Assembly (NCBI RefSeq): GCF_022549695.1
Contig: NZ_JAKZGS010000008.1
Location: forward strand, 62,001 to 126,000
Length of the DNA: 64,000 nt
Direction of reading: 5' to 3'
Source: Belliella calami
GTDB taxonomy: Bacteria; Bacteroidota; Bacteroidia; Cytophagales; Cyclobacteriaceae
Below the pieces are notes generated by a model. That model ran no database searches, had not been told where the DNA came from, and saw only the letters and a program-made list of their open reading frames with translations. The position numbers and the translations under genes are program-made. How positions within the stretch are numbered: the first letter of the stretch is position 1; every line of letters starts with the position of its first letter. Positions 40,149 to 48,879 of the stretch are shown here, piece by piece.

Positions 40149-40520
40149 ATAGTGAATTAGTTTGTAAGTGGACCAATTGAGTTAGAGGTTAGACTTACGC
40201 TGCCTTGTTACTTTTACTAATGGTGCCTGTTCCTTGGTGTTGAGGAAGATGTCGCAATGGTATTTTTTAGGAAGAACTTAGAATTGTTTACTATCGATAT
40301 CAATTAAATTCCGAAACCCTAAATATCTAAATTCTAATCTTTAATTTAAATTGCTGAATGTGCTGCCATTCTTTTCAGAATTAAACACTATTTACAAACT
40401 CCCTTTTCTACAACATCATTGCGCCGTTCTTGTAATAGAAAAAAAAATGCGAACTTTATACTTTGTTAACAAGTTTATTGATCTTGTATCCGTAATCATC
40501 TTATTGAACCCGATATTTCC
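40149..40520. other. 372-base spacer without recognisable features
   Basis: No gene, repeat or strong hairpin was found between the pabA-type gene and bshC. The part nearest bshC (about 40440-40510) is A/T-rich and probably contains its promoter, but no exact TAnnTTTG was found there (TACTTTG near 40457 is one base short). Confidence 0.4.
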
Positions 40521-42113
40521 ATGATCAAGTCAAAAGTGGACCCCGCCTGTACAGGCCAATTTTCTCAGTTATTTTTAGATTACCTTGACGAAAAACCAGC
40601 TCTGGCTGAATTTTACAGTCATTTCCCAAGATTGGAAAATTTTGGAAGGCTCATTGAAGAAAAAAAAATCCCCCAAGAAAACAGGGATGTTTTGGTCACT
40701 ACACTTCAAAAACAATACGCTGATTTTTCTCTTAGCGAAGATTTTGAGCAACAACTTAAGCTCTTGGGAGAGAAAAATACCTTTACAGTTACCACCGGTC
40801 ATCAGTTGAATTTATTCACTGGCCCACTTTATTTTATCTATAAAATCGTCTCTACGATCAATTTGGCCAAAAAACTGGCAAAACAATATCCTGAAAACAA
40901 CTTTGTGCCTGTGTACTGGATGGCAACTGAGGATCATGATTTTGAAGAGATCAATTACTTTAAGCTTGAAGGAAAAAAATACCAATGGAATACAAATCAA
41001 GAAGGAGCGGTTGGTGATTTTTTCTTGGATGATTCTTTTAAAGAATTCCTGAAATCAGTTGAGTTTGCGCCAGAATTTTTTGTGGAGGCTTATTCCAAAT
41101 CCAAGACACTTTCTGAGGCTGTAAGGAAATATGTTCATCATTTGTTTGGAGAAAAGGGCTTAGTCGTAGTGGATGCGAATGATCCTGCGTTCAAGAAGAT
41201 TTTTATTCCAGTGATTGAAAAGGATATACTTGACAATATTCCAAATAAAAAAGCTCAAGAGCAGACTGATAAGTTGGAAGCATTAGGTTACAAAAGTCAG
41301 ATTTTTCCCCGTGAGATTAATTTTTTCTATATGGAAAATGGTCTTAGGGAAAGAATCGAAAAATCTGGAGACTTTTACCATGTTTTAGAGTCTGAGCTGA
41401 AGTTCGAAACATCGGAAATCAAAGCTTTGATTCAGTCAAATCCAGAGCGTTTTAGTCCCAATGTGGTGTTGAGGCCGTTGTATCAAGAGATGATATTGCC
41501 AAATATTGCATATATCGGTGGTCCTGCAGAAGTGGTGTATTGGCTGCAACTCAAAGGAGTCTTTGATTATTTTGGGGTTCAGTTTCCAGCGGTGATGCCT
41601 AGAAATTTCGCCTTGATTCTGGATAGTTTGACAGCCCAAAAGCAAGATCAATTGGAATTGAAAGATTCAGAGCTTTTTGTGGATTACATCGCATGGAAGA
41701 AAGAGTTTGTAGCGAAGCATTCCAGTTTGGATATTTTCTTAAATCAAGAAAAGGAGAAGCTTGAAGAAGTAATAGACAGATCGGCTTTGAAAGCCAAAGA
41801 AGTTGATGATACATTAGAAAGTGCTTATGCGTCTGCCAAAGTCAGGATTTCGAAAATCATGGATCACCTTTCGGGGAAAGTTAGAAAAGCTGAGGAAAAA
41901 AGGCTTGAAATCCAAATCAAGAGAATGGACACGATCAGGGATTTTATCTTGCCTGGAGGGAGTCCACAAGAGCGCGTGGAAAATTTCATGAAATTTTACC
42001 TTGAAGATGAAAGCTTTATTGAGATGCTGATAGAGGCATTTGATCCATTGGATTTTTCATTTATGATCTTAAAGCCCAAAGATGACAAAAGAGGAAATCA
42101 GAAAACTTCATAA
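40521..42113 (+). CDS. bshC: Bacillithiol biosynthesis cysteine-adding enzyme BshC
   Basis: This 530-residue protein is the putative ligase that adds cysteine to glucosaminyl-malate in the last step of bacillithiol synthesis. Characteristic blocks are 'VTTGHQLNLFTGPLYFIYKIVSTINLAKKL' (about 96-125), 'VPVYWMATEDHDFEEINYF', 'PNVVLRPLYQEMILPNIAYIGGPAEVVYWLQLKGVF' (about 314-349) and a long coiled-coil segment (about 395-475). Presence of BshC means the cell uses bacillithiol as its low-molecular-weight thiol, as many Bacteroidota do. bshA and bshB are not in the window. It overlaps the next gene by 32 bases. Confidence 0.95.
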   Translation: MIKSKVDPACTGQFSQLFLDYLDEKPALAEFYSHFPRLENFGRLIEEKKIPQENRDVLVTTLQKQYADFSLSEDFEQQLKLLGEKNTFTVTTGHQLNLFTGPLYFIYKIVSTINLAKKLAKQYPENNFVPVYWMATEDHDFEEINYFKLEGKKYQWNTNQEGAVGDFFLDDSFKEFLKSVEFAPEFFVEAYSKSKTLSEAVRKYVHHLFGEKGLVVVDANDPAFKKIFIPVIEKDILDNIPNKKAQEQTDKLEALGYKSQIFPREINFFYMENGLRERIEKSGDFYHVLESELKFETSEIKALIQSNPERFSPNVVLRPLYQEMILPNIAYIGGPAEVVYWLQLKGVFDYFGVQFPAVMPRNFALILDSLTAQKQDQLELKDSELFVDYIAWKKEFVAKHSSLDIFLNQEKEKLEEVIDRSALKAKEVDDTLESAYASAKVRISKIMDHLSGKVRKAEEKRLEIQIKRMDTIRDFILPGGSPQERVENFMKFYLEDESFIEMLIEAFDPLDFSFMILKPKDDKRGNQKTS

Positions 42114-42648
42114 ATCCAAGAGGCAACAGCTTTCAGAAGATGAATTGGAATTGCTTTCTTTTAAGATTGGGGAAAATTTCATCCATTATCTAAATAGTCG
42201 GGAAGAAATCCAACACATTCATATCTTTCTCCCCATTAAGCACCTGAAAGAAGTCAATACTTTTCCGTTTCTTGAAAAGTTGGATAAAAGTGGTTATATA
42301 CTATATACATCAGTACTCAACAGCTCTACGGAATTGATGGAAACAGTAATATTGCGAGATTCAAGTAAGTTTGAAATTGATAGATATGCTATTCCTGTTC
42401 CTCTAATTAGGGAAAAAGTTTCAGAAGAGAATATTCAAGCAGTTTTGATTCCCTTATTGGCTTATGACAAAAATGGCAATCGTCTTGGATATGGGAAAGG
42501 CTATTATGATCGATTTTTAAAGGGTTTGAACTCAGAAGTTTTGAAAATTGGAGTAAGTTTTTTTCCTCCAGAAGACCTGATTCCAACAGAATGGCACGAT
42601 ATTCCCTTGGATATTTGTATCACGCCTAGAGAGGTGTTTTTATTCTGA
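42082..42648 (+). CDS. 5-formyltetrahydrofolate cyclo-ligase
   Basis: This 188-residue enzyme converts 5-formyl-THF to 5,10-methenyl-THF with ATP. N-terminal 'MTKEEIRKLHKSKRQQLSEDE' and C-terminal 'VLIPLLAYDKNGNRLGYGKGYYDRFL' (ATP- and folate-site motif, about 127-152) identify the family (YgfA/MTHFS). The start lies 32 bases inside bshC, so the two are translationally coupled. Confidence 0.94.
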   Translation: MTKEEIRKLHKSKRQQLSEDELELLSFKIGENFIHYLNSREEIQHIHIFLPIKHLKEVNTFPFLEKLDKSGYILYTSVLNSSTELMETVILRDSSKFEIDRYAIPVPLIREKVSEENIQAVLIPLLAYDKNGNRLGYGKGYYDRFLKGLNSEVLKIGVSFFPPEDLIPTEWHDIPLDICITPREVFLF

Positions 42649-42684
42649 CTATTTTATTTACTAAAACAATTAAAATTATTAAAA

Positions 42685-43158
42685 ATGAAAAAGATACTTT
42701 ACACTTTGGTGCTATTTGCCTTCATGGCAATCGGAAATGAAACCTTAGCTCAAGGCTATAACACTGGCATAGGTTTGAGAGCTGGTGTAGGGAATGGACT
42801 TACAGTAAAGCACTTTATCAGTGATAAGGCTGCCTTGGAAGGTATTCTTTATACAAGGAGAAACGGCTTGTTGATTGCTGGACTTTATGAAGTCCACAAT
42901 GATATTAGGGAAGCAAAAGGCTTACAATGGTTTTATGGTGGTGGAGCGCAGCTAGGGACTAGGAATTCTACTAGCAACAATAACCTTTGGGGAGAGTCAA
43001 ATACAGTTCTGGGTATACTAGGTATTATAGGGCTTGATTACAAGTTTGATGGAGCCCCGATCAATTTGTCATTGGATTATAAACCTGCATTTAATATCGT
43101 TGGTCATACCGGCTTTTGGGGAGATGAAGTGGCTTTGTCGATTAGATTTACATTCTAA
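42685..43158 (+). CDS. Small outer-membrane beta-barrel-like protein
   Basis: This 157-residue protein has a signal peptide (MKKILYTLVLFAFMAIGNETLAQ) and glycine/aromatic-rich strands ('GIGLRAGVGNGLTVKHFISDKAALEGILYTRR', 'WFYGGGAQLG', 'GIIGLDYKFDGAPINLSLDYKPAF') ending in 'DEVALSIRFTF'. The terminal Phe and strand pattern fit an outer-membrane barrel of the OmpW/OmpA-like size class. The specific function is unknown. A terminator follows directly. Confidence 0.75.
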   Translation: MKKILYTLVLFAFMAIGNETLAQGYNTGIGLRAGVGNGLTVKHFISDKAALEGILYTRRNGLLIAGLYEVHNDIREAKGLQWFYGGGAQLGTRNSTSNNNLWGESNTVLGILGIIGLDYKFDGAPINLSLDYKPAFNIVGHTGFWGDEVALSIRFTF

Positions 43159-43181
43159 GCTAACTTTCTTTTGATTTATAG

Positions 43182-43213
43182 AATCCATAGAATCATTTCT
43201 ATGGATTTTTTTA
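43182..43213 (+). terminator. Intrinsic terminator
   Basis: AATCCATAGAA (43182-43192) pairs perfectly with TTCTATGGATT (43197-43207), followed by a T-run. It closes the bshC to barrel-protein run and isolates the SusCD locus. Confidence 0.88.
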
Positions 43214-43405
43214 TTTTTCTTAACAGAATATAGTGTTTTGTTATGATTTCAATTAGGTGTTTTTTTAACTATTTATATTTAAAATTACTTTTTTTCTATA
43301 ATTTAAAGTTACATACAATTTACATCTCAGTTTTTAAAACATGAATTATATTGTAGTTAGCATTTTTTAACATAAATTACGAACAAAATCAAAAATTAAT
43401 TATTT

Positions 43406-46345
43406 ATGAAAAAAGTTTTACTCATTGTTTTTACGCTTTTTGCATTCACTTTTAATGGGAATGTTATAGCGCAACAGCAACAAGTTACAGGGACAATCTT
43501 GTCAGCTGATGACAATTTGCCGCTCCCGGGAGTCAATGTCCGTGTGAAAGGAACATCACGGGGAGCGATATCTGATATAGATGGACAATATTCAATTCAA
43601 GCTTCTGCAAATGAAGTTTTGGTTTTTTCTTTTGTAGGTTTTACTACAATTGAAAGAGCGCTAGGGAACAATAATATTGTAAATGTCACATTGGAAATGG
43701 ATGACAAAATCCTAGGTGAGGTGGTAGTGACTGGGTACAAGACGCAGAATGCCAGAGAGATATCTGGTTCTATCAATGTCGTGTCAGGAGAGCAGATTAG
43801 AGAAGTTCCAATTGCATCTTTTGATCAAGCCCTACAAGGTCGTGCACCAGGTGTTTTGATTCAGGCGAATTCCGGTCAACCAGGAGCTGCCGCAAATGTA
43901 ACGATCAGAGGTAGAGGAACCATCAATGGCTCCAATAACCCCTTGTATATCTTGGATGGTATCCAGATTTCTGCAGCAGATTTTGCTACACTGAACCCAA
44001 ATGATTTTGAATCATTTTCAATATTGAAAGATGCAGCATCTACTTCAATATATGGTTCTAGAGGGGCAAATGGTGTTATCGTAATTACAACAAAGAAAGG
44101 TAAAAGTGGAAAGACAAGAGTTAATTATGATTTTCAGTTTGGAGTTTCACAAGCACCAACTCATCCTGAAGGTGTGATGAACACCGATGAAAAATTGGAT
44201 TACGAGTTGGCAAATGGGAATCCATATGGTTGGACTGATGCAGAGTTGGCGGAATTGAGACAGACCAATACGAATTGGGAAGATGTATTGTTAAGGACTG
44301 GTTATACCCAAAACCATCAAATCTCAGCAGCTGGAGGAAGTGAAAATACCACATTCTTCTTATCAGGATCTGTTTTTGATCAGACAGGTACCGTTCCAAA
44401 CACTGATTTGAGAAGATATACCGCAAGGATGAATGTAGAAACAAAAGTTAGCAATTTTACTTTTGGGATGAATATTTCTGGAGGATACTCTAAGTTCAAC
44501 AATACATTGGAAGGTGACTCTTTTATTGGGTCGCCATTGAATGCAATCAGATGGTCAAACCCATATGAAACACCTTATCAACAAGATGGTGGATATACAC
44601 AATTGGTTTCGGGACAACCAAACGCTCTTCAAGAACTGCTAGAAAATCAGACTTTGAGAAGTCAAATAAAAGGTGTAGCTATTGGCTTTGTTCAATATGA
44701 CGCACCTTTCTTGGAAGGACTTTCTGTTCGTACAAACTGGGGGATTGATTATACCCAAAATGAGATTCAGCAATTTCTTGATAGATCAACCTACAGAGGC
44801 TCTATTGCTCAAGGAAATAATGGTAGTTTGGAAAGAGGGTTAGCAAGAAATTTCAGATATACAGGTACTACATCAATTTCCTACAGAAAGCAAATTAATG
44901 AAGACAATGAGTTCAGTATTTCACTTTACAATGAAATAATCGAAAATGACTCTACTCAGTTTGGTTTCACAGGTTTTGGTCTTGTTGGTCCCTTTTCCAA
45001 TGAGGCAGGTATCACACCAGGAAACCCGTTGAATGGCTATATCCCTGTTGTAAGAGGAAATGGCGGTCAAAATGCATTGATTTCTTACTTTGCTGATGGT
45101 ACTTATGGTTATAAAGGAAGATACTTCCTGAATGCAGGTATTAGAAGGGATGGTTCTTCTCGATTCGGTGCAGACAATAAATATGCGACTTTTGGTTCTA
45201 TTGGTGCTAGCTGGATCATCAGTGATGAGGAGTTTATGCAAAGCTTACAGGGCAATTTCTTCAACGAAATGAAATTGAAGGCGAGTTATGGTACTGTAGG
45301 TAACCAAGAGGGTATTGGTAACTTTGATTCAAGAGAGCTATTTGGAAGATCAATTTACAATGGTATTGGTGGTATCGGCTTAACAGGACTTCCAAACCCA
45401 GCTTTGAGATGGGAAAAGCAAAAAATGTTCAACATTGGGCTGGAGTTTGCATTGGCAAATGGCAGGATTAATGGTATTTTCGAATATTACAATAATCAGA
45501 CTGATGACTTATTCCTAAATAGACAGCTTTCAAGAACTTCAGGCTTTAATTCACAAAACACCAATATCGGTAGTATGAGAAATAGGGGTTACGAAGTGTC
45601 CTTCATCGGTACTGTAATCGACAAGCCAGATTTCAAATGGGAATTGAATGCAAATTTGACATATAACCAAAACGAGGTTCTTTCATTGGTTGGAGATCAG
45701 AATGAGTTTATAGATGGGGATTTTATCACAAGGATAGGAGAGCCAATCAATAGCTTATATTTGGTTAGATTTGCAGGAGTAGATCCCGCAAATGGTGATG
45801 CACTTTACCTTAATGCAAATAATGAAGTGACGAATGTGTATAATCCAGCAGACAGAGTTGTGCTGGGTACAACGGACGCTCCTGTTTTTGGTGGGTTTGG
45901 TACTTCTTTGACAATCAAAGGCTTTAGATTTGATGCGTTGTTTAGTTACGTATCTGGTAATAATCTTTATAATAACGACAGAAATAATATCGAAAACCCT
46001 GCTTATTTGTTCGATAACTTATCAAAAGTGATGATCAATGAATGGAGGACACCTGGACAAATTACAAATATTCCATCTGCAGACAATCCGTTCTTCTCTG
46101 GTACAAGTAGATTTGTTGAATCAGGGAATTTTGTAAGGCTTCGAAATGTAAACTTGTCTTATTCTCTGCCATCCACTTTGACAGAGTCACTGAAGATAGC
46201 ATCGCTTAGAGTATTTGTACAAGGTCAGAACCTGTTGACTTTCACGGATTTTAGAGGTTTTGACCCTGAGCTTTCCGGAAATCTTATCGGATCTCAGTAT
46301 CCGGCACTAAGAACAGTTACTTTGGGAGTTAATGTTGGGTTTTAA
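43406..46345 (+). CDS. SusC/RagA-family TonB-linked outer membrane protein (locus 1)
   Basis: This 979-residue TonB-dependent transporter has a signal peptide (1-22), a carboxypeptidase-regulatory domain ('VTGTILSADDNLPLPGVNVRVKGTSRGAISDIDGQYSI', about 27-64), and the SusC plug with 'LGEVVVTGYKTQ' and 'GQPGAAANVTIRGRGTINGSNNPLYILDGIQIS'. The barrel follows, ending in 'VTLGVNVGF'. SusC proteins form the channel that imports oligomers captured by SusD. The SusD gene follows after a few bases. No ECF-sigma or anti-sigma gene, hybrid two-component system or glycoside hydrolase is adjacent, so the substrate is unknown. The 247-base upstream spacer is A/T-rich and presumably holds the promoter. Confidence 0.96.
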   Translation: MKKVLLIVFTLFAFTFNGNVIAQQQQVTGTILSADDNLPLPGVNVRVKGTSRGAISDIDGQYSIQASANEVLVFSFVGFTTIERALGNNNIVNVTLEMDDKILGEVVVTGYKTQNAREISGSINVVSGEQIREVPIASFDQALQGRAPGVLIQANSGQPGAAANVTIRGRGTINGSNNPLYILDGIQISAADFATLNPNDFESFSILKDAASTSIYGSRGANGVIVITTKKGKSGKTRVNYDFQFGVSQAPTHPEGVMNTDEKLDYELANGNPYGWTDAELAELRQTNTNWEDVLLRTGYTQNHQISAAGGSENTTFFLSGSVFDQTGTVPNTDLRRYTARMNVETKVSNFTFGMNISGGYSKFNNTLEGDSFIGSPLNAIRWSNPYETPYQQDGGYTQLVSGQPNALQELLENQTLRSQIKGVAIGFVQYDAPFLEGLSVRTNWGIDYTQNEIQQFLDRSTYRGSIAQGNNGSLERGLARNFRYTGTTSISYRKQINEDNEFSISLYNEIIENDSTQFGFTGFGLVGPFSNEAGITPGNPLNGYIPVVRGNGGQNALISYFADGTYGYKGRYFLNAGIRRDGSSRFGADNKYATFGSIGASWIISDEEFMQSLQGNFFNEMKLKASYGTVGNQEGIGNFDSRELFGRSIYNGIGGIGLTGLPNPALRWEKQKMFNIGLEFALANGRINGIFEYYNNQTDDLFLNRQLSRTSGFNSQNTNIGSMRNRGYEVSFIGTVIDKPDFKWELNANLTYNQNEVLSLVGDQNEFIDGDFITRIGEPINSLYLVRFAGVDPANGDALYLNANNEVTNVYNPADRVVLGTTDAPVFGGFGTSLTIKGFRFDALFSYVSGNNLYNNDRNNIENPAYLFDNLSKVMINEWRTPGQITNIPSADNPFFSGTSRFVESGNFVRLRNVNLSYSLPSTLTESLKIASLRVFVQGQNLLTFTDFRGFDPELSGNLIGSQYPALRTVTLGVNVGF

Positions 46346-46358
46346 ATAATTGGAATTT

Positions 46359-47810
46359 ATGAAATTGAAATATATAATATTTGGAATGGCTATTACGGGT
46401 GCTTCAATGTTTGCAGCCTGTAACAGCGTCATCGACATCGAACCTGAATTTGTGCTTGATGGGAGTCAAAGATTCAACAATCTTGATGATTATGAATTTG
46501 CACTGATAGGTACTTATGCACAATTCAGATCTACAGCTTATTATGGCAATGCATCTGGTCCTGCGGGTGGTTTTTCGACCATGCCAGACATGATGTCTGA
46601 CAACCTTACAGAAACTGGTGAGTCTTTAGCCAACTTTAGACAGCTTGTGAATTTTGATTATGCTGCAGACAATACAGCAATAGAAGGTCTATGGACGGCC
46701 GCTTATAGAATCATTGCTCAAGCCAACATTACACTTAGGGGAATAGATGAATTTGCTTCAGAAAATCCTGGTCAATATAATAGAGTGAAAGGACAAGCTT
46801 TGGCGATCAGAGCATATGTTCATTTCGATCTTTTGAGGTATTTTGGTGATGATCTTTCAGTAAATTCAACTTCTTTGGGAGTGCCTTACAAGACAGAATT
46901 CAATCAAGATAATATTGCTAGACCAACAGTCGCTGAGTCTTGGCAAAACATTTTTGCTGATTTGGCTGAAGCAAAAACATTGCTTTCTGACACTGATAGA
47001 GCTATCAATTCTTCTGGAAACTTCACTTTGAGAGCCAATATTGACGAAATCACAGTAGATGCCATCATGGCAAGAGCTTATCTGTACTCAGGGCAGTATC
47101 AGCAGGCTGCAGATGCAGCTACTGATGTAATCGACCAAGTTCCATTGGTTTCAAGAACTAGTTTTGCTGCAATTTGGAGAGATGAGAATGTTGGTAGTAC
47201 AGAGGTGATTTGGAGCTTACCCTTTAATTCAGGAGAAGGAACTCCTGCTACAAATGTGTACTTCCCAAGTGGAAATAGATCCTCTTTTAGGCCTTCAGAA
47301 GAAGTGATTGGTCAATTTGATCAGCAGAATGATATCAGATACAACGCCTACTTTAGAACTATAGGAAATAGGACAGTTGTAAGCAAGTTTCTTGGAAAAG
47401 GAAGTTTGAATGATGGAATAGTAAACTGGAAAGTTATAAGAGTTAGTGAGATGTATCTAATAAGAGCAGAGGCTTACACCAATATTCCAGGCAACGAATT
47501 GAATGCTTTGACAGATTTGAATACCCTTCGAGCTTCTAGAATTGAAGGTTATGTGCCTGCAGTATTGGCTGGAGAGGCACTTGTTGACGCGATCGAGCTT
47601 GAGCGAAGAAAAGAATTATTTGTCGAAGGGCACAGATTCTTCGATATAAAGAGGACTACAAGAAACTTGGTAAGGTCAGATTGTGGTACTAACTTCACGA
47701 CATGTACGCTTGCTCCAGATAATAGGGCTTGGGCTTGGCCAATTCCAATCGGAGAAATTATCGCCAATGACCTGATAAGCGAAAGTGATCAGAACCCTGG
47801 GTACAATTGA
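46359..47810 (+). CDS. SusD/RagB-family surface nutrient-binding lipoprotein (locus 1)
   Basis: From the ATG at 46359 (a TTG at 46350 is in frame) this is a 483-residue lipoprotein. The signal peptide ends at 'GASMFAACNS' with the lipid-anchor Cys. TPR-like helices carry 'VKGQALAIRAYVHFDLLRYFGDD' (RagB signature), and the C-terminal part has 'ELERRKELFVEGHRFFDIKRT' and 'WPIPIGEIIAND...NPGYN', the family hallmarks. It would form the lid on the SusC barrel and bind substrate at the cell surface. It ends just before a terminator. Confidence 0.96.
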   Translation: MKLKYIIFGMAITGASMFAACNSVIDIEPEFVLDGSQRFNNLDDYEFALIGTYAQFRSTAYYGNASGPAGGFSTMPDMMSDNLTETGESLANFRQLVNFDYAADNTAIEGLWTAAYRIIAQANITLRGIDEFASENPGQYNRVKGQALAIRAYVHFDLLRYFGDDLSVNSTSLGVPYKTEFNQDNIARPTVAESWQNIFADLAEAKTLLSDTDRAINSSGNFTLRANIDEITVDAIMARAYLYSGQYQQAADAATDVIDQVPLVSRTSFAAIWRDENVGSTEVIWSLPFNSGEGTPATNVYFPSGNRSSFRPSEEVIGQFDQQNDIRYNAYFRTIGNRTVVSKFLGKGSLNDGIVNWKVIRVSEMYLIRAEAYTNIPGNELNALTDLNTLRASRIEGYVPAVLAGEALVDAIELERRKELFVEGHRFFDIKRTTRNLVRSDCGTNFTTCTLAPDNRAWAWPIPIGEIIANDLISESDQNPGYN

Positions 47811-47835
47811 TTCAAATAAGATTTAAGGATTTTGG

Positions 47836-47865
47836 AAAGGCTGATAGGAAACTATCAGCCTTTTT
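47836..47865 (+). terminator. Intrinsic terminator of SusCD locus 1
   Basis: A perfect 12-bp stem (AAAGGCTGATAG, 47836-47847; CTATCAGCCTTT, 47852-47863) with a GAAA loop and T-tract. Confidence 0.9.
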
Positions 47866-47911
47866 GGTTGTCTAGGAGAGTGTTTCAAAAGCTTTTTGGA
47901 AACCCACCTTC

Positions 47912-48337
47912 CTATTTTAATATGGAATCAAAAACGTCAACACGGTTGGGGTCTACCTCTCCACTGATATCGAGCCAATTTCCTACCAAAGATGTCTTGT
48001 AGTATGAATACAATTCTTTGTATAGTTGCTCAAAAAGACGATAGATGCGCTTACGGTTTGCATCAGAAAGGGGGCTTCTGGCAGGTAGTAGCTTCATCCC
48101 AAAGGGAATAAGCTTGGTTATGATCACGCCGATGTTTTTGAATACCTTTCTAAGACTGCTGTTCTTGGTCATTACGTTATAAAACATACAGATAAAGTGA
48201 TCATCTTTTTTGAGTTTCTTGTAATACCTATCCGCGCATTCCTGCTTAACAATAAAAGTAAATAGCTCTTTGAGAATAAGAGATAGGAGTAGTGGGATTA
48301 TCTGATGCTCAAACAATAATTTGTTAAGAACTTGCAT
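47912..48337 (-). pseudogene. IS4-type transposase N-terminal fragment (DUF4372)
   Basis: The 141 codons from the ATG at 48337 (TTG at 48364 also in frame) match the N-terminal DUF4372 domain of IS4-family transposases: 'DHFICMFYNVMTKNSSLRKVF' corresponds to the family's HFxxMLYxxxxxxxSLRxV block, and 'PARSPLSDANRKRIYRLFEQLY' to its P-x-RSxLSDANxxR block. It stops at 'VDVFDSILK', where full-length enzymes continue with the DS(T)T motif of the catalytic DDE domain. The DDE domain is absent downstream, so the element is dead. It lies between two SusCD loci. No flanking inverted repeats were recognised. Confidence 0.85.
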
Positions 48338-48879
48338 TATGTTGTTGTTTCTTGGTCGAAACAACAGTATAAAAAAGATTGGTAAGCTCCAAAAGGGCTT
48401 CCCATCTTTGATTTTTGTATATTCTAGAATTTTGGTTTTTATCTTATAGTAGTTCTCGAATGAAAGTAGATTTCAACATTAAATTTTGTGTGAATTTTTT
48501 ATGAAAAATAAAATCATACCCACTTAGGGTAAAGATGCGTATATGTGAGTGAAAATATATTTTATAACTTCATGATTTAAAATAATAACAATTGAAACAA
48601 AAAAATAACCAATTATCTGATTGAAAATATATTAATATTTTGTTTTATTCCAAATAATATATGGATAACCTAAATGAAGTGTCTGTGTTTGTATGTTTTA
48701 CTTCATAAAATAAAATAATCTTTTTTGATTTTTAAATAACGAATGGTTATTAATTATTTTTTAATATGTGATTATAAATTTATAAAATTTTAAAAAACCA
48801 AGAAATTCCTATTTAAGAGTATGGTTTTGTGATTTGATTGATTAGAGCAATATTTACTAATTAACAAAACTAATACCTT
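48338..48879. other. A/T-rich spacer upstream of SusCD locus 2
   Basis: About 540 bases without a gene. The first part may belong to the decayed insertion sequence. The rest is very A/T-rich and probably carries the promoter and leader of the second SusC gene. No exact TAnnTTTG near the gene and no strong hairpin were found. Confidence 0.4.
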